A stretch of 64,000 nt of DNA, from the NCBI GenBank assembly GCA_903884655.1, contig CAISFO010000083.1, forward strand, positions 1 through 64,000. The letters run 5' to 3'. This document shows, piece by piece, positions 26,136 to 34,412 of this stretch. How positions within the stretch are numbered: the first letter of the stretch is position 1; every line of letters starts with the position of its first letter. A program made the position numbers and the translations under genes. Source of the stretch: an uncultured Holophagaceae bacterium (GTDB lineage: Bacteria; Acidobacteriota; Holophagae; Holophagales; Holophagaceae). Below the pieces are notes generated by a model that was not told the DNA's origin, did no database searches, and was given only the letters and a program-made list of their open reading frames with translations.

Positions 26136-27212
26136 ATGAAGATGCCGCTCAGAATCCTCGCCGGTCTCTGCGTCCTCGCTCTTGGTTTGGCCGCCACGCG
26201 GGCTCAAGCCGAAGCTCCGCGCCTCATCATTGGTGCCGTCTACGTGGGCAGCACCAACGACTACGGCTACAACAAGTCCTTCCACGATGCCCTGGCCCAG
26301 GTCGCCAGGGAGCTGCCGGGGGTCAAGGTCATCGAGGCGGAGAACGTGCCGGAAAGCGCCGATGCCGAGCGGGTCATGGAAGGCATGGTCCAGCAGGGCG
26401 CCAAACTGATCTTCCCCACCAGCTTCGGGCACAAGGACTTCGCCCGGAAGGTGGCCAAGCGGCACCGGGACGTGGCCTTTGAGCATCCCGGCGACGGCAA
26501 CACCGAGAAGAACTTCGGCGTCTTCTTCGGTTCCACCCAGATCGCCTGGTACGCCATGGGCGTGAGCGCGGGCAAGATGACCAGGACCCACAAGCTCGGG
26601 TTCGTCATCGGCATGCCCATCGGCTACGCCCTGGGCAATGTGAACGCCTTCCAGATGGGCGCCCGGTCGGTGAATCCCAAGGCCAAGACTGTGGTCGTCG
26701 TGACCGGCGGCTGGTCCGACAAGGCCAAGGAGGCCGGGGCCGCCAACGCGCTCCTGGACCAGGGTTGCGATGTGGTGGCCATGCACGTGGATTCCCCGGC
26801 CACCATCATCCAGACCGTGGAGGCGCGCGGCGGCATGTCCATCGGCTTCCAGTCCACCGAGGCCCGGGCACTGGCGCCCAAGGGCTGGATCACCGGACTT
26901 GGCTTCACCTGGACCCCCTTCTTCCTGGAGGTGGCCAAGAACGTCATGGCCGGCAAGTTCCGCGGCGAGGCGGTCTACCAGGGCCTGGGGGGGATGGTGG
27001 CCATCGCGCCTTTCGGTCCCTCGGTGCCCGCCGACGTCCAGAAGCTCGTGAACGACGCCGCCACCAAGATCAAGAAGGGCTTCAACCCCTTCACCGGGCC
27101 CATCACGGACAACACGGGGAGCGTGGTCCTGCCGCCCGGCGCCAGCATCGGCAACGACCAGATGGGGAATTTCAACTGGTACGTGGAAGGCGTCATCGGA
27201 AAGGTGCGGTAG
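26136..27212 (+). CDS. BMP family substrate-binding protein
   Basis: A 358-aa periplasmic binding protein of the Bmp/PnrA family, which binds purine nucleosides or related purine compounds. It has a signal peptide ending ATRAQA and the family opening IIGAVYVGSTNDYGYNKSFHDAL. GGAGG precedes the start. Unlike many relatives it has no lipobox Cys, so it is predicted soluble in the periplasm. The ligand is unknown; the genes that follow suggest a ureide or purine breakdown product. Confidence 0.9.
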   Translation: MKMPLRILAGLCVLALGLAATRAQAEAPRLIIGAVYVGSTNDYGYNKSFHDALAQVARELPGVKVIEAENVPESADAERVMEGMVQQGAKLIFPTSFGHKDFARKVAKRHRDVAFEHPGDGNTEKNFGVFFGSTQIAWYAMGVSAGKMTRTHKLGFVIGMPIGYALGNVNAFQMGARSVNPKAKTVVVVTGGWSDKAKEAGAANALLDQGCDVVAMHVDSPATIIQTVEARGGMSIGFQSTEARALAPKGWITGLGFTWTPFFLEVAKNVMAGKFRGEAVYQGLGGMVAIAPFGPSVPADVQKLVNDAATKIKKGFNPFTGPITDNTGSVVLPPGASIGNDQMGNFNWYVEGVIGKVR

Positions 27213-27215
27213 ACC

Positions 27216-28460
27216 ATGAGCCTCAAGGAGCGCATCAACGCAGCGAACGAGGAGGCCCTCCGCCGCATCGTGGCGGCGGATCCGGTACTGGTGGACGTGG
27301 CGCCCGCCGGGGACGTCATCCCGGGACTGGAGGATCGGATGATCCTGCACTCGGGCCCGCCTGTCACATGGGAGCGCATGTGCGGCGCCCAGCGCGGCGC
27401 GGTCATCGGCATGTGCCTGTTCGAAGGCTGGGCCCAGGACCCTGCGGCGGCGGCGCGCATGCTCGCCGCCGGGGAGATCGCCCTGGAGCCCAACCACCAC
27501 CACGGCACCGTGGGGCCTATGGCCGGCACCATCACCCGCAACATGTGGGTGTGGGTGGTGGAGAACCGGGCCTTCGGCAACCGGGCCTTCTGCCGTCAGG
27601 TGGAGAGCTTCCAGCAGTTCGGGGACCACTCGCCGGATGCCCTCGCCGGGCTCGAGAAGTGGCGTGACACCTGGGGTCCGGCCCTGGGGACCGCCGTGCG
27701 GAAGATGGGTGGGGTGCCGCTCAAGCAACTCGTGGCCCGGGCCCTCCTCATGGGCGACGAGATGCACAACCGGGTGGTCGCCTCCTCCAGCCTCTTTGCG
27801 AACGCGGTGGCGCCGCACCTGGTGGTCTGCGGCCTGCCCACAGAACAGGTGGTTTCTACGCTGTTCTATGCCGGGAACCACCCCTTCCTATTCCTGGGCC
27901 TCTCCATGGCCGCGGCCAAGGCCTCCATGGACCCCGTGCGGGGCGTGGAAGCGAGCACCGTGGTCACCGCCATGGCCCGGAATGGCACCGAGTTCGGCAT
28001 CCAGGTGAGCGGGCTCGAGGGCGAATGGTTCACCGCCCCAGCGCCGCGGGTGCAGGGTCTGCTCCTGCCCGGCTGGAAGGAGGAGGACGCAGGACTCGAC
28101 ATGGGCGATTCGGCCATCACCGAGACCGTCGGCTGGGGTGGGGCCGCCCTGGGCGGCGCGCCGGGCATCCTCAGCTTCACGGGGGGTACGGCGGAGCAGG
28201 CCCTGGCCTTCAGCCGCGACATGCGCGGCATCTCCACCGGCCTGAGCCCGGACTACCTCATGCCGGCGCTGAACTTCGAGGGCACGGCCGTAGGCATCGA
28301 TATCCGGAAAGTGGTACACGCCAACCTGGTGCCGGTCATCGACACCGCCATCGCCCACCGGGAGCCGGGCCACGGGATCATCGGCGGCGGCATCGTGCGC
28401 CCGCCCATGGAGTGCTTCACCAAGGCTCTGGCGCGCTTCGCCGAGAAGTACCAAGGGTGA
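27216..28460 (+). CDS. DUF1116 protein (YlbE-like)
   Basis: A 414-aa cytoplasmic protein of the DUF1116 family. Conserved blocks include LHSGPPVTWERMCGAQRGA, CLFEGWAQ, GTVGPMAGTI and DMGDSAITETVGWGGAA. In E. coli the homologue ylbE lies with fdrA and ylbF. From memory these three were assigned as subunits of oxamate carbamoyltransferase (AllFGH), the phosphorolysis of oxalurate in allantoin breakdown. Here it lies three bases after the BMP protein and before FdrA, so transporter and enzyme are probably co-expressed. Specific activity in this organism is inferred. Confidence 0.85.
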   Translation: MSLKERINAANEEALRRIVAADPVLVDVAPAGDVIPGLEDRMILHSGPPVTWERMCGAQRGAVIGMCLFEGWAQDPAAAARMLAAGEIALEPNHHHGTVGPMAGTITRNMWVWVVENRAFGNRAFCRQVESFQQFGDHSPDALAGLEKWRDTWGPALGTAVRKMGGVPLKQLVARALLMGDEMHNRVVASSSLFANAVAPHLVVCGLPTEQVVSTLFYAGNHPFLFLGLSMAAAKASMDPVRGVEASTVVTAMARNGTEFGIQVSGLEGEWFTAPAPRVQGLLLPGWKEEDAGLDMGDSAITETVGWGGAALGGAPGILSFTGGTAEQALAFSRDMRGISTGLSPDYLMPALNFEGTAVGIDIRKVVHANLVPVIDTAIAHREPGHGIIGGGIVRPPMECFTKALARFAEKYQG

Positions 28461-28471
28461 AGGAGGCGGCC

Positions 28472-30079
28472 TTGGTCAGGACCACTGTCATCAGGAAGAA
28501 CCGGTACCTCGATTCCGTGTTCCTCATGCAGGTCGCGCGACGCATTGCCGGGCAGCCGGGCCTGCGCGACGCCTCGGCCCTCATGGCCACCGAAGCGAAC
28601 CGGAAGGTCCTGGCCAGCCTGGGCTACGGGGACGGAGGACGCGACGCCGATTTCGCCACCGCTGGCCCCAACGACCTGGTCCTGGCCATCGAAGGCGAGG
28701 CTGCCGCCGTGGCGGCCATCGCCGCCGATGCGGATGCCTGGCTTGCCCGCGGTTCCGGGGCCGCATCCATGGCGGCCCGGGAACCGCGCACCATTCCCGA
28801 GGCCGTGGCCGGACGCCCCGACTGCACCCTGGCCGTGATCTCCGTGCCTGGCGAGCATGCGGCGCGGGAGGCTCGATTGGCCCTGGAAGCGGGCCTCCAC
28901 GTCTTCCTGTTCTCAAGCAATGTGTCCGTGGAGGACGAGCTGGCACTCAAGACAGAGGCACGCCGGCGCGGGCTCCTGGTCATGGGTCCCGATTGCGGCA
29001 CCGCCTACCTTGGCGGGGCCGGCATCGGGTTCGCCAACGCCGTGCGGCCAGGGTCCATCGGCATCATCGGCCCATCGGGCACGGGCATGCAGGAGTTCGC
29101 CTGCCTGGTCCACCGGTTCGGCGCTGGCATCTCGCATGGCATCGGCACCGGCAGCCGGGACCTCTCCGATGCCATCGGTGGCATTTCGACGATGATGGGG
29201 CTTGATGCCTTGGAGGCGGACCCGGCCACTCGGCTCATCGCCGTGATCTCCAAGCCGCCGGGAGAGGCCACCACGGCTCGGTTGTGGGAGCGGCTCCGGC
29301 GCTGCGCCAAGCCGGTGGTGCTCTGCCTCCTCGGCGCGGAGCCTGGCGCCATCGAGGCCCCTGGTGCGTCCCCTTTGGCTGGGGCCGAGGGAACCATCCA
29401 CGTCGCCGCCACCCTCGACGAGGCGGTCTGCCTGGCCCTTGAGGAACTGGGCCTGCCTGGATCGGCGCAGCTCCGCCCCGACGGAGAAGCCCTGCGGCGC
29501 CAAGCCGCCTTCGCGACCGGGCAGCTGGCTCCCGAGCAGCGCCATATCCGCGGCCTCTTCGCCGGGGGCACCCTCTGCTACCAGTCCCAGGCCATCTTCC
29601 GAAGGGCGGGCCTGGCGGTGTGCTCCAACGCCCCATTATCAGGCATGCGGCAGCTCCCGGATCCCTGGGTGAGCCTCGGTGATTCCTTTGTGGACCTGGG
29701 CGCCGGCCTTTTCGTGGAGGGACGGCCGCACCCGATGATCGATGCCTCCCTGCGGAGGGAACGTCTCGAGCAGGAGGGGCAGGATCCTTCGGTGGCAGTG
29801 CTTCTCCTGGATTTCATCCTGGGCGCCATGTCCTCCGGGGATCCGGTGGGCGGCCTCCTGGAAGCCATCCTGGGCGCCCAGCACGCGGCCATCCGCAAGG
29901 GCGGCCGACTCTGCGTGGTGGCTTCTGTGTGTGGTACCGAGGATGATCCCCAGGGCCTGCAGAACCAGACCAGGGCCCTGGAGGAGGCAGGTGTCCTCGT
30001 GTTCCCCAGCCATGCCCTGGCCGCTGCCTTCTGCGTCGAGGTCATGCTGCAGCTCCGAAACCGGAAGGAGGTTCACTGA
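28472..30079 (+). CDS. fdrA: FdrA family protein (acyl-CoA-synthetase-like)
   Basis: A 535-aa FdrA protein with a succinyl-CoA-synthetase-like fold (VMGPDCGTAYLGGAGIGFAN and SIGIIGPSGTGMQEF are the conserved blocks). E. coli FdrA is a little longer. A TTG start at 28472 is chosen because AGGAGG lies five bases upstream; a GTG at 28457 overlapping the previous stop is possible but has no site. Probably a subunit of an oxamate carbamoyltransferase-type complex with the DUF1116 and DUF2877 neighbours. The stop overlaps the next small gene (TGATG). Confidence 0.85.
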   Translation: MVRTTVIRKNRYLDSVFLMQVARRIAGQPGLRDASALMATEANRKVLASLGYGDGGRDADFATAGPNDLVLAIEGEAAAVAAIAADADAWLARGSGAASMAAREPRTIPEAVAGRPDCTLAVISVPGEHAAREARLALEAGLHVFLFSSNVSVEDELALKTEARRRGLLVMGPDCGTAYLGGAGIGFANAVRPGSIGIIGPSGTGMQEFACLVHRFGAGISHGIGTGSRDLSDAIGGISTMMGLDALEADPATRLIAVISKPPGEATTARLWERLRRCAKPVVLCLLGAEPGAIEAPGASPLAGAEGTIHVAATLDEAVCLALEELGLPGSAQLRPDGEALRRQAAFATGQLAPEQRHIRGLFAGGTLCYQSQAIFRRAGLAVCSNAPLSGMRQLPDPWVSLGDSFVDLGAGLFVEGRPHPMIDASLRRERLEQEGQDPSVAVLLLDFILGAMSSGDPVGGLLEAILGAQHAAIRKGGRLCVVASVCGTEDDPQGLQNQTRALEEAGVLVFPSHALAAAFCVEVMLQLRNRKEVH

Positions 30080-30252
30080 TGCCAACCAAGGTAGAGAACC
30101 TGCTCCAGCAGAGACCGGTGTTCCTCATCGTGGGCGTGCGCGGCTTCGGCGAAAGCCTGCGGGACGCCGGCCACCAGGTGGTGTTCTTGGACTGGTCGCC
30201 GCCCGCCGGGGGCGACCCGAAGCTGGCGGCCCTCCTTGATGACCTGCTCTGA
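30079..30252 (+). CDS. 57-aa FdrA-cluster small protein
   Basis: A short gene translationally coupled to fdrA: TGATG overlap, GGAGG upstream of the junction. The product starts MPTKVENLLQQRPVFLIVGV and continues with GFGESLRDAGHQVVFLDWSP, then PAGGDPKLAALLDDLL. The pattern 'vGv..F.eSL...G..VV.ldW.PPAGGdp' resembles a segment I recall in FdrA/DUF1116 proteins of other bacteria, where it is fused to a larger polypeptide. Here it stands alone. It overlaps the DUF2877 gene by 14 bases. Real coding is supported by the coupling and composition; function is unknown. Confidence 0.75.
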   Translation: MPTKVENLLQQRPVFLIVGVRGFGESLRDAGHQVVFLDWSPPAGGDPKLAALLDDLL

Positions 30253-31204
30253 GGGCCTGCTCCTTCGGCTGGAGGCCCGCACCCTGGGACCCGCCGCGGC
30301 GTGGGCGCCCGCGGTGCCAGGGACTTCCTTGCGTGTGCACAGCATCTTCGCAGGCACCCTGAACCTCGAAGCCGAGGCCGGCGATTCGCTCGTGACCCTG
30401 ATGGGGCCCTCGGGTTCGATCTATCCCCATACGGTGGCGCTGGCGCAGCCTGTGGACTTCCGCGCCTGGAGGCTGCGGCCTGGATGCCACGCCCTCCTCC
30501 AGGCGGGCATTCTGAGCCTGCATGGAGAGGATGTGACGGTGGAGGTGGACCTGGGCGGGGCGGAGCAGGCGGCCTTGCGGCCTCTGCCCCGGCTGGTTCA
30601 GCTCGGCACGGCCCACCCCTTCTGCGTGGTGAGGCTGGCCGAGCTCCAGGGCCGCCAGGGGTGCGAGCTCAGAATGGACAGCCAGCACCGGCCCGGGGTG
30701 GAAACCGCCGGGATGTCTGGACGCCTGCGCAGAGCGGCCCTGGACCTCGGCCAGGCGGCCCATGAGATCCTCCATCCACCGGGAAGGGTAGGGGACCCCC
30801 TAGACCGAACCCTGCCGGATGGAGTGGCTGTCCACCCAACCTTGGCACGCGCCGTCGCCGCCTTGGTGGGGCTTGGCCCTGGGCTCACCCCTGCCGGGGA
30901 TGATTTCCTCTGCGGGTTCCTGGCCGCCGCGCACGCCGGGGCTCCCGACCTCGTTCCCGCCCTGGCGGCGGCCGTGGAGGCGAACCTCCATCGGACCTGC
31001 CGGATCAGCGGGTTGCTGGTCCGCTGCGCGGTGCGCGGGTTCTGGCCCTCACCCCTGGTGGACCTGGCCCAGGCCCTGGCTGCGAAACAAGTGCCAGAGG
31101 CTCTGGTGGCGCTCGTGGAAATGGGGGAGATGGGGCACAGCTCCGGCCTGGATCTCGCCACCGGCTTCCTGTTCGGATTGGAGGCTCTGCTGCTGGAAGC
31201 GTGA
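30239..31204 (+). CDS. DUF2877 protein (YlbF-like)
   Basis: A 321-aa protein of the DUF2877 family, carrying the hallmark GLGPGLTPAGDDFLCGFLAA (about 219-238). It is the third member of the fdrA-ylbE-ylbF type group and is predicted to be a subunit of the same complex. ATG at 30239 is chosen; a TTG one codon earlier is possible. No carbamate kinase, which would use the carbamoyl phosphate, is found in the window. Confidence 0.83.
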   Translation: MTCSEGLLLRLEARTLGPAAAWAPAVPGTSLRVHSIFAGTLNLEAEAGDSLVTLMGPSGSIYPHTVALAQPVDFRAWRLRPGCHALLQAGILSLHGEDVTVEVDLGGAEQAALRPLPRLVQLGTAHPFCVVRLAELQGRQGCELRMDSQHRPGVETAGMSGRLRRAALDLGQAAHEILHPPGRVGDPLDRTLPDGVAVHPTLARAVAALVGLGPGLTPAGDDFLCGFLAAAHAGAPDLVPALAAAVEANLHRTCRISGLLVRCAVRGFWPSPLVDLAQALAAKQVPEALVALVEMGEMGHSSGLDLATGFLFGLEALLLEA

Positions 31205-31226
31205 GGGCGCCCGACCTGCCTGGGGC

Positions 31227-33230
31227 CTATTTCGTCCACCGCTCGCACCAGCCGAGCACCGTCTGGTACCAGAGCCGGCTGTTCTGGGGCTTGGTGATGA
31301 AGTGGTACTCGTCGGGGAAGTAGAGCAGCTCGCTGGGCACGCCGCGCACCTGGAGGGTGTTGAAGAGCTGAAGGGCCTCGCCCACCGGAACCCGGTAGTC
31401 CCGCTCACCGTGGCTGATGAGCATGGGTTTCGTCATCTGGGCGATGGCGCTGCTGGGGCTCTGGGCTAGCCACCGGGCCTTCGCCTCGGGGCTGTCCCAG
31501 GGCCAGCCCATGAACTCCCAGTGGGGAAACCAGAGCTCTTCGGTACCCAGCAGCATGGACTCCGTGTTGAAGATGCCCGCGTGGGTCACGAAGGCGGCGA
31601 AGCGGTCCGCCTGGTGACCGGCCAGCCAGTTGGTGGCATAGCCACCGTAGCTGCCGCCGCAGGCCACCACGCGTCTGGGGTCGGCGTTGGGTACGGCCTT
31701 GAGAGCCGCATCCAGGGTGTTCATCAAGTCCGTCATGACGGCGCCGTTCCAGTCGCCGTGGATGGCATCCGTGTAGGCCTGGCCGAAACCCTTCGATCCG
31801 CGGGGATTGGGCAGGACAGTGATGAAGCCCCGGCCGGCCCAGGCCTGGGCGTTCCAGCGGGGATGCCAGGCATCCGCGCTCACACTCTGGGGCCCGCCAT
31901 GGATGATGAAGGCCACGGGGTAGCTCCGGGCCGGATCGTAGCCCACGGGCTTCAGGATGAAGGCGTGGGCCCGGGTGGGCTTGCCCTCCACTGGCACGGT
32001 GTCCACCCAGAGCACCTCGGGAATGTTCAGGCCGAGTTCCTTGGCAAGGGCCTCGTTGTGGTGCGTGATCCGGGTCGCATTGCCCGTGTGGAGATCCAGC
32101 GTGTAGAGGTCCGCTGGTGCGCTGAGGCTGGAGGTGACGACTACGGCCTTGTCCTCGGCCAGGGCAAAGGCGTCGATGTGGAGATCCCGGCTGAGCCACT
32201 GGAAGGTCGTCCCGTCCCAGCGGACCAGGTCCTTGTGACCCTGGTGCTCGCAGAGGCCCAGCAGGTGGTCGCCCCGCCACTGGAAATCGCCGAAGTTCTG
32301 GTCGAAGGTCCGGGTGGTCCGGACCACCTGGCCGGTGGCGCGATCCATGACCCACAGTTCGAACTTGTCGGACTCGTAGCCGGGGCGGCGCTGGGCGCGC
32401 CAGGCCAGGTATTTGCCATCCGGCGAGTAGCGTGGGGTGCTGTCCATGGCCGGATTGTCTGTGAGCCGTATCGCGGGGCCACCCCTGAGCGCCACTTCAT
32501 AGAGCTCCCCATTGGTGCTGGTGGCCTTCGCCTGTTCCGGTGCGGATTCGAAGGCCAGGCTCCGGCTGTCCGGCGCCCAGGCGTAGCCGTCCCCGGCGGC
32601 CACGTCGGCATAGTTGGGTACATCGGTGGTGAAGTCCGCCGTGAGGTCCCGCGGGGCGGCACTGCCATCAGCGGGCACCACGAAGAGATGGCTGACCTGC
32701 TTCGGGTCCTTCCACGCGTTCCAGTGGCGGTAGCTCAGCGCCGAATAGAGACGGCCCGAGACTTTGGCTTCCTCGCCGGCCTTCAAGTAGGCTTCGTTCT
32801 CACGCTCGGAACCACCGGGTACCGTGGTGCTCAGGAAGGCGAGCCAGGAACCATCGGGGCTCCAGGTGTGGCCGCTGGCGCCGCCGCTCAGCGCCGTGAG
32901 CTGGCGCTTCTTCCGGGTGGCCAGATCCAGGATCCACACCTGGTCGCCTGCCAGATAGGCCAGCCGTCTGCCGTCGGGACTGAGGCGGGGCCGCGTCTGG
33001 TTGCCGGCGCCGAGGTCCAGCTGCCTGGCTCCGCCACGAGCGCCCTTGAACCAGAGGCGGTAGACGATGCGGTTGGCCGGCAGATCCACGCTGCCCACCT
33101 GGTAGGCCAGGGCACCGGTGGCGCTGAGCTGGGGCTCGGCGATCCGCTTCACCTTGAAGAGGTCCTCCACCGCGAGGGGACGGGCCGCGGACAGGGCCAC
33201 GGCGACCAGAAAGAGCAGGGCGGTGCGCAT
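31227..33230 (-). CDS. S9 family prolyl-oligopeptidase/acylaminoacyl-peptidase
   Basis: A 667-aa exported serine peptidase. Signal peptide (MRTALLFLVAVALSAARPLA) is followed by a WD40-like PD40 beta-propeller (about 30-400, e.g. PRLSPDGRRLAYLAG, SPDGKYLAWRA). The C-terminal alpha/beta hydrolase has the nucleophile in GGSYGGYATN (about Ser526), Asp in SHGERDYRVP and His in FPDEYHFI. It should clip peptides in the periplasm. It lies 11 bases after the acyl-CoA dehydrogenase and is likely co-transcribed with it. Confidence 0.92.
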   Translation of the reverse strand: MRTALLFLVAVALSAARPLAVEDLFKVKRIAEPQLSATGALAYQVGSVDLPANRIVYRLWFKGARGGARQLDLGAGNQTRPRLSPDGRRLAYLAGDQVWILDLATRKKRQLTALSGGASGHTWSPDGSWLAFLSTTVPGGSERENEAYLKAGEEAKVSGRLYSALSYRHWNAWKDPKQVSHLFVVPADGSAAPRDLTADFTTDVPNYADVAAGDGYAWAPDSRSLAFESAPEQAKATSTNGELYEVALRGGPAIRLTDNPAMDSTPRYSPDGKYLAWRAQRRPGYESDKFELWVMDRATGQVVRTTRTFDQNFGDFQWRGDHLLGLCEHQGHKDLVRWDGTTFQWLSRDLHIDAFALAEDKAVVVTSSLSAPADLYTLDLHTGNATRITHHNEALAKELGLNIPEVLWVDTVPVEGKPTRAHAFILKPVGYDPARSYPVAFIIHGGPQSVSADAWHPRWNAQAWAGRGFITVLPNPRGSKGFGQAYTDAIHGDWNGAVMTDLMNTLDAALKAVPNADPRRVVACGGSYGGYATNWLAGHQADRFAAFVTHAGIFNTESMLLGTEELWFPHWEFMGWPWDSPEAKARWLAQSPSSAIAQMTKPMLISHGERDYRVPVGEALQLFNTLQVRGVPSELLYFPDEYHFITKPQNSRLWYQTVLGWCERWTK

Positions 33231-33241
33231 GTCCGGACCTC

Positions 33242-34399
33242 TCAGTATTCGGCTTTGAGATACCGCGCGATGACCGTCCGCTGAATCTCGCTGGTGCCTT
33301 CGCCGATGGTGCAGAGCTTCACGTCCCGGTAGTACTTCTCCACCGGATAGTCCTTGATGTAGCCGTAGCCGCCAAGGATCTGCACCGCCTGGTCCGCCAC
33401 CCGACAGGCGACTTCGGAGCTGTAGAGCTTGGCCATGCTGGCGGCCTTGGCGTAGGGCAGCCCCTGGTCCTTCAGGCAGGCCGCCCGGTAGATGAGCAGA
33501 CGGGCCGCTTCGATTTCCATGCCCATGTCCGCCACTTTGAACTGGATGCCCTGGTGGTCGATCAGGGGCCTGCCGAAGGTGTGGCGGATCTTGCTGTAGC
33601 GGACGGCCTCCTCGAAGGCGCCCTGGGCCATGCCGAGGCCCAGGGCCCCGATGCTGATGCGACCGCCGTCAAGGGTCTTCATGGCCTGCTTGAAGCCCAC
33701 GCCATCCTCACCCAGCAGGTTGGCCTCGGGCACCTTCACATCCTCGAAAATCAGCTCGGACGTGTCGCTGGCGCGGAGGCCCAGCTTGTTTTCCTGCTTG
33801 CCCGGCCGGAAGCCGTTCATGCCCTTTTCCAGCACGAAGGCGCTGATGCCGTCGGCCGTGCTGTGGCCGGGCTGCGGAGGGCGGGTCCGGGCCATCACCA
33901 CGAAGATGTCGCCCACGGTGCCATGGGTGATGAAGGTCTTGGAGCCGTTCAGGAGGTAGTGGGAACCTTCCTTCTTCGCCGTCGTGCGCAGCGAACCCGC
34001 GTCACTGCCGGAGCCTGGCTCGGTGAGGCCCCAGGCCCCGAGGGCCTTGCCGCTGGCGAGGGGCACCAGGTAGGCCTGCTTCTGGCGCTCGTCGCCCATG
34101 GTGTAGATGTGGTTGCTGCAGAGGCTGTTGTGGGCGGCCACGGTGATGCCCACGGAACCGTCCACCCGGGACAGCTCCTCCACCGCCACGGCGTATTCCA
34201 GGTAGCCCATGCCGGCGCCGCCGTACTGCTCGGGAAAGATGATGCCCATCAGGCCCATCTCGCCGAGCTGCTTCACCACCTCGAAAGGAAAGGTCTTGGC
34301 CTCGTCCCACGCCATCACGTGGGGCCGGATCTCCTTCTCGGCGAACTTGCGGACTTCCTGGCGCAGGGCCTCGACGTGCTCGGGCAGCGTGACGTCCAT
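33242..34399 (-). CDS. Acyl-CoA dehydrogenase
   Basis: A 385-aa FAD flavoprotein of the short/branched-chain acyl-CoA dehydrogenase class, which desaturates acyl-CoA at alpha-beta and passes electrons to ETF. Motifs are LTEPGSGSDAGSL, KTFITHGTVGDIFVVMART, the catalytic-Glu segment IGEGTSEIQRT and QILGGYGYIKDYPVEKYYRD. The start at 34399 (MDVTLPEH) gives the standard length; the longer frame runs into the preceding gene. Chain-length specificity is not clear. Confidence 0.93.
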   Translation of the reverse strand: MDVTLPEHVEALRQEVRKFAEKEIRPHVMAWDEAKTFPFEVVKQLGEMGLMGIIFPEQYGGAGMGYLEYAVAVEELSRVDGSVGITVAAHNSLCSNHIYTMGDERQKQAYLVPLASGKALGAWGLTEPGSGSDAGSLRTTAKKEGSHYLLNGSKTFITHGTVGDIFVVMARTRPPQPGHSTADGISAFVLEKGMNGFRPGKQENKLGLRASDTSELIFEDVKVPEANLLGEDGVGFKQAMKTLDGGRISIGALGLGMAQGAFEEAVRYSKIRHTFGRPLIDHQGIQFKVADMGMEIEAARLLIYRAACLKDQGLPYAKAASMAKLYSSEVACRVADQAVQILGGYGYIKDYPVEKYYRDVKLCTIGEGTSEIQRTVIARYLKAEY

Positions 34400-34412
34400 G
34401 GGGACCCCTGGT

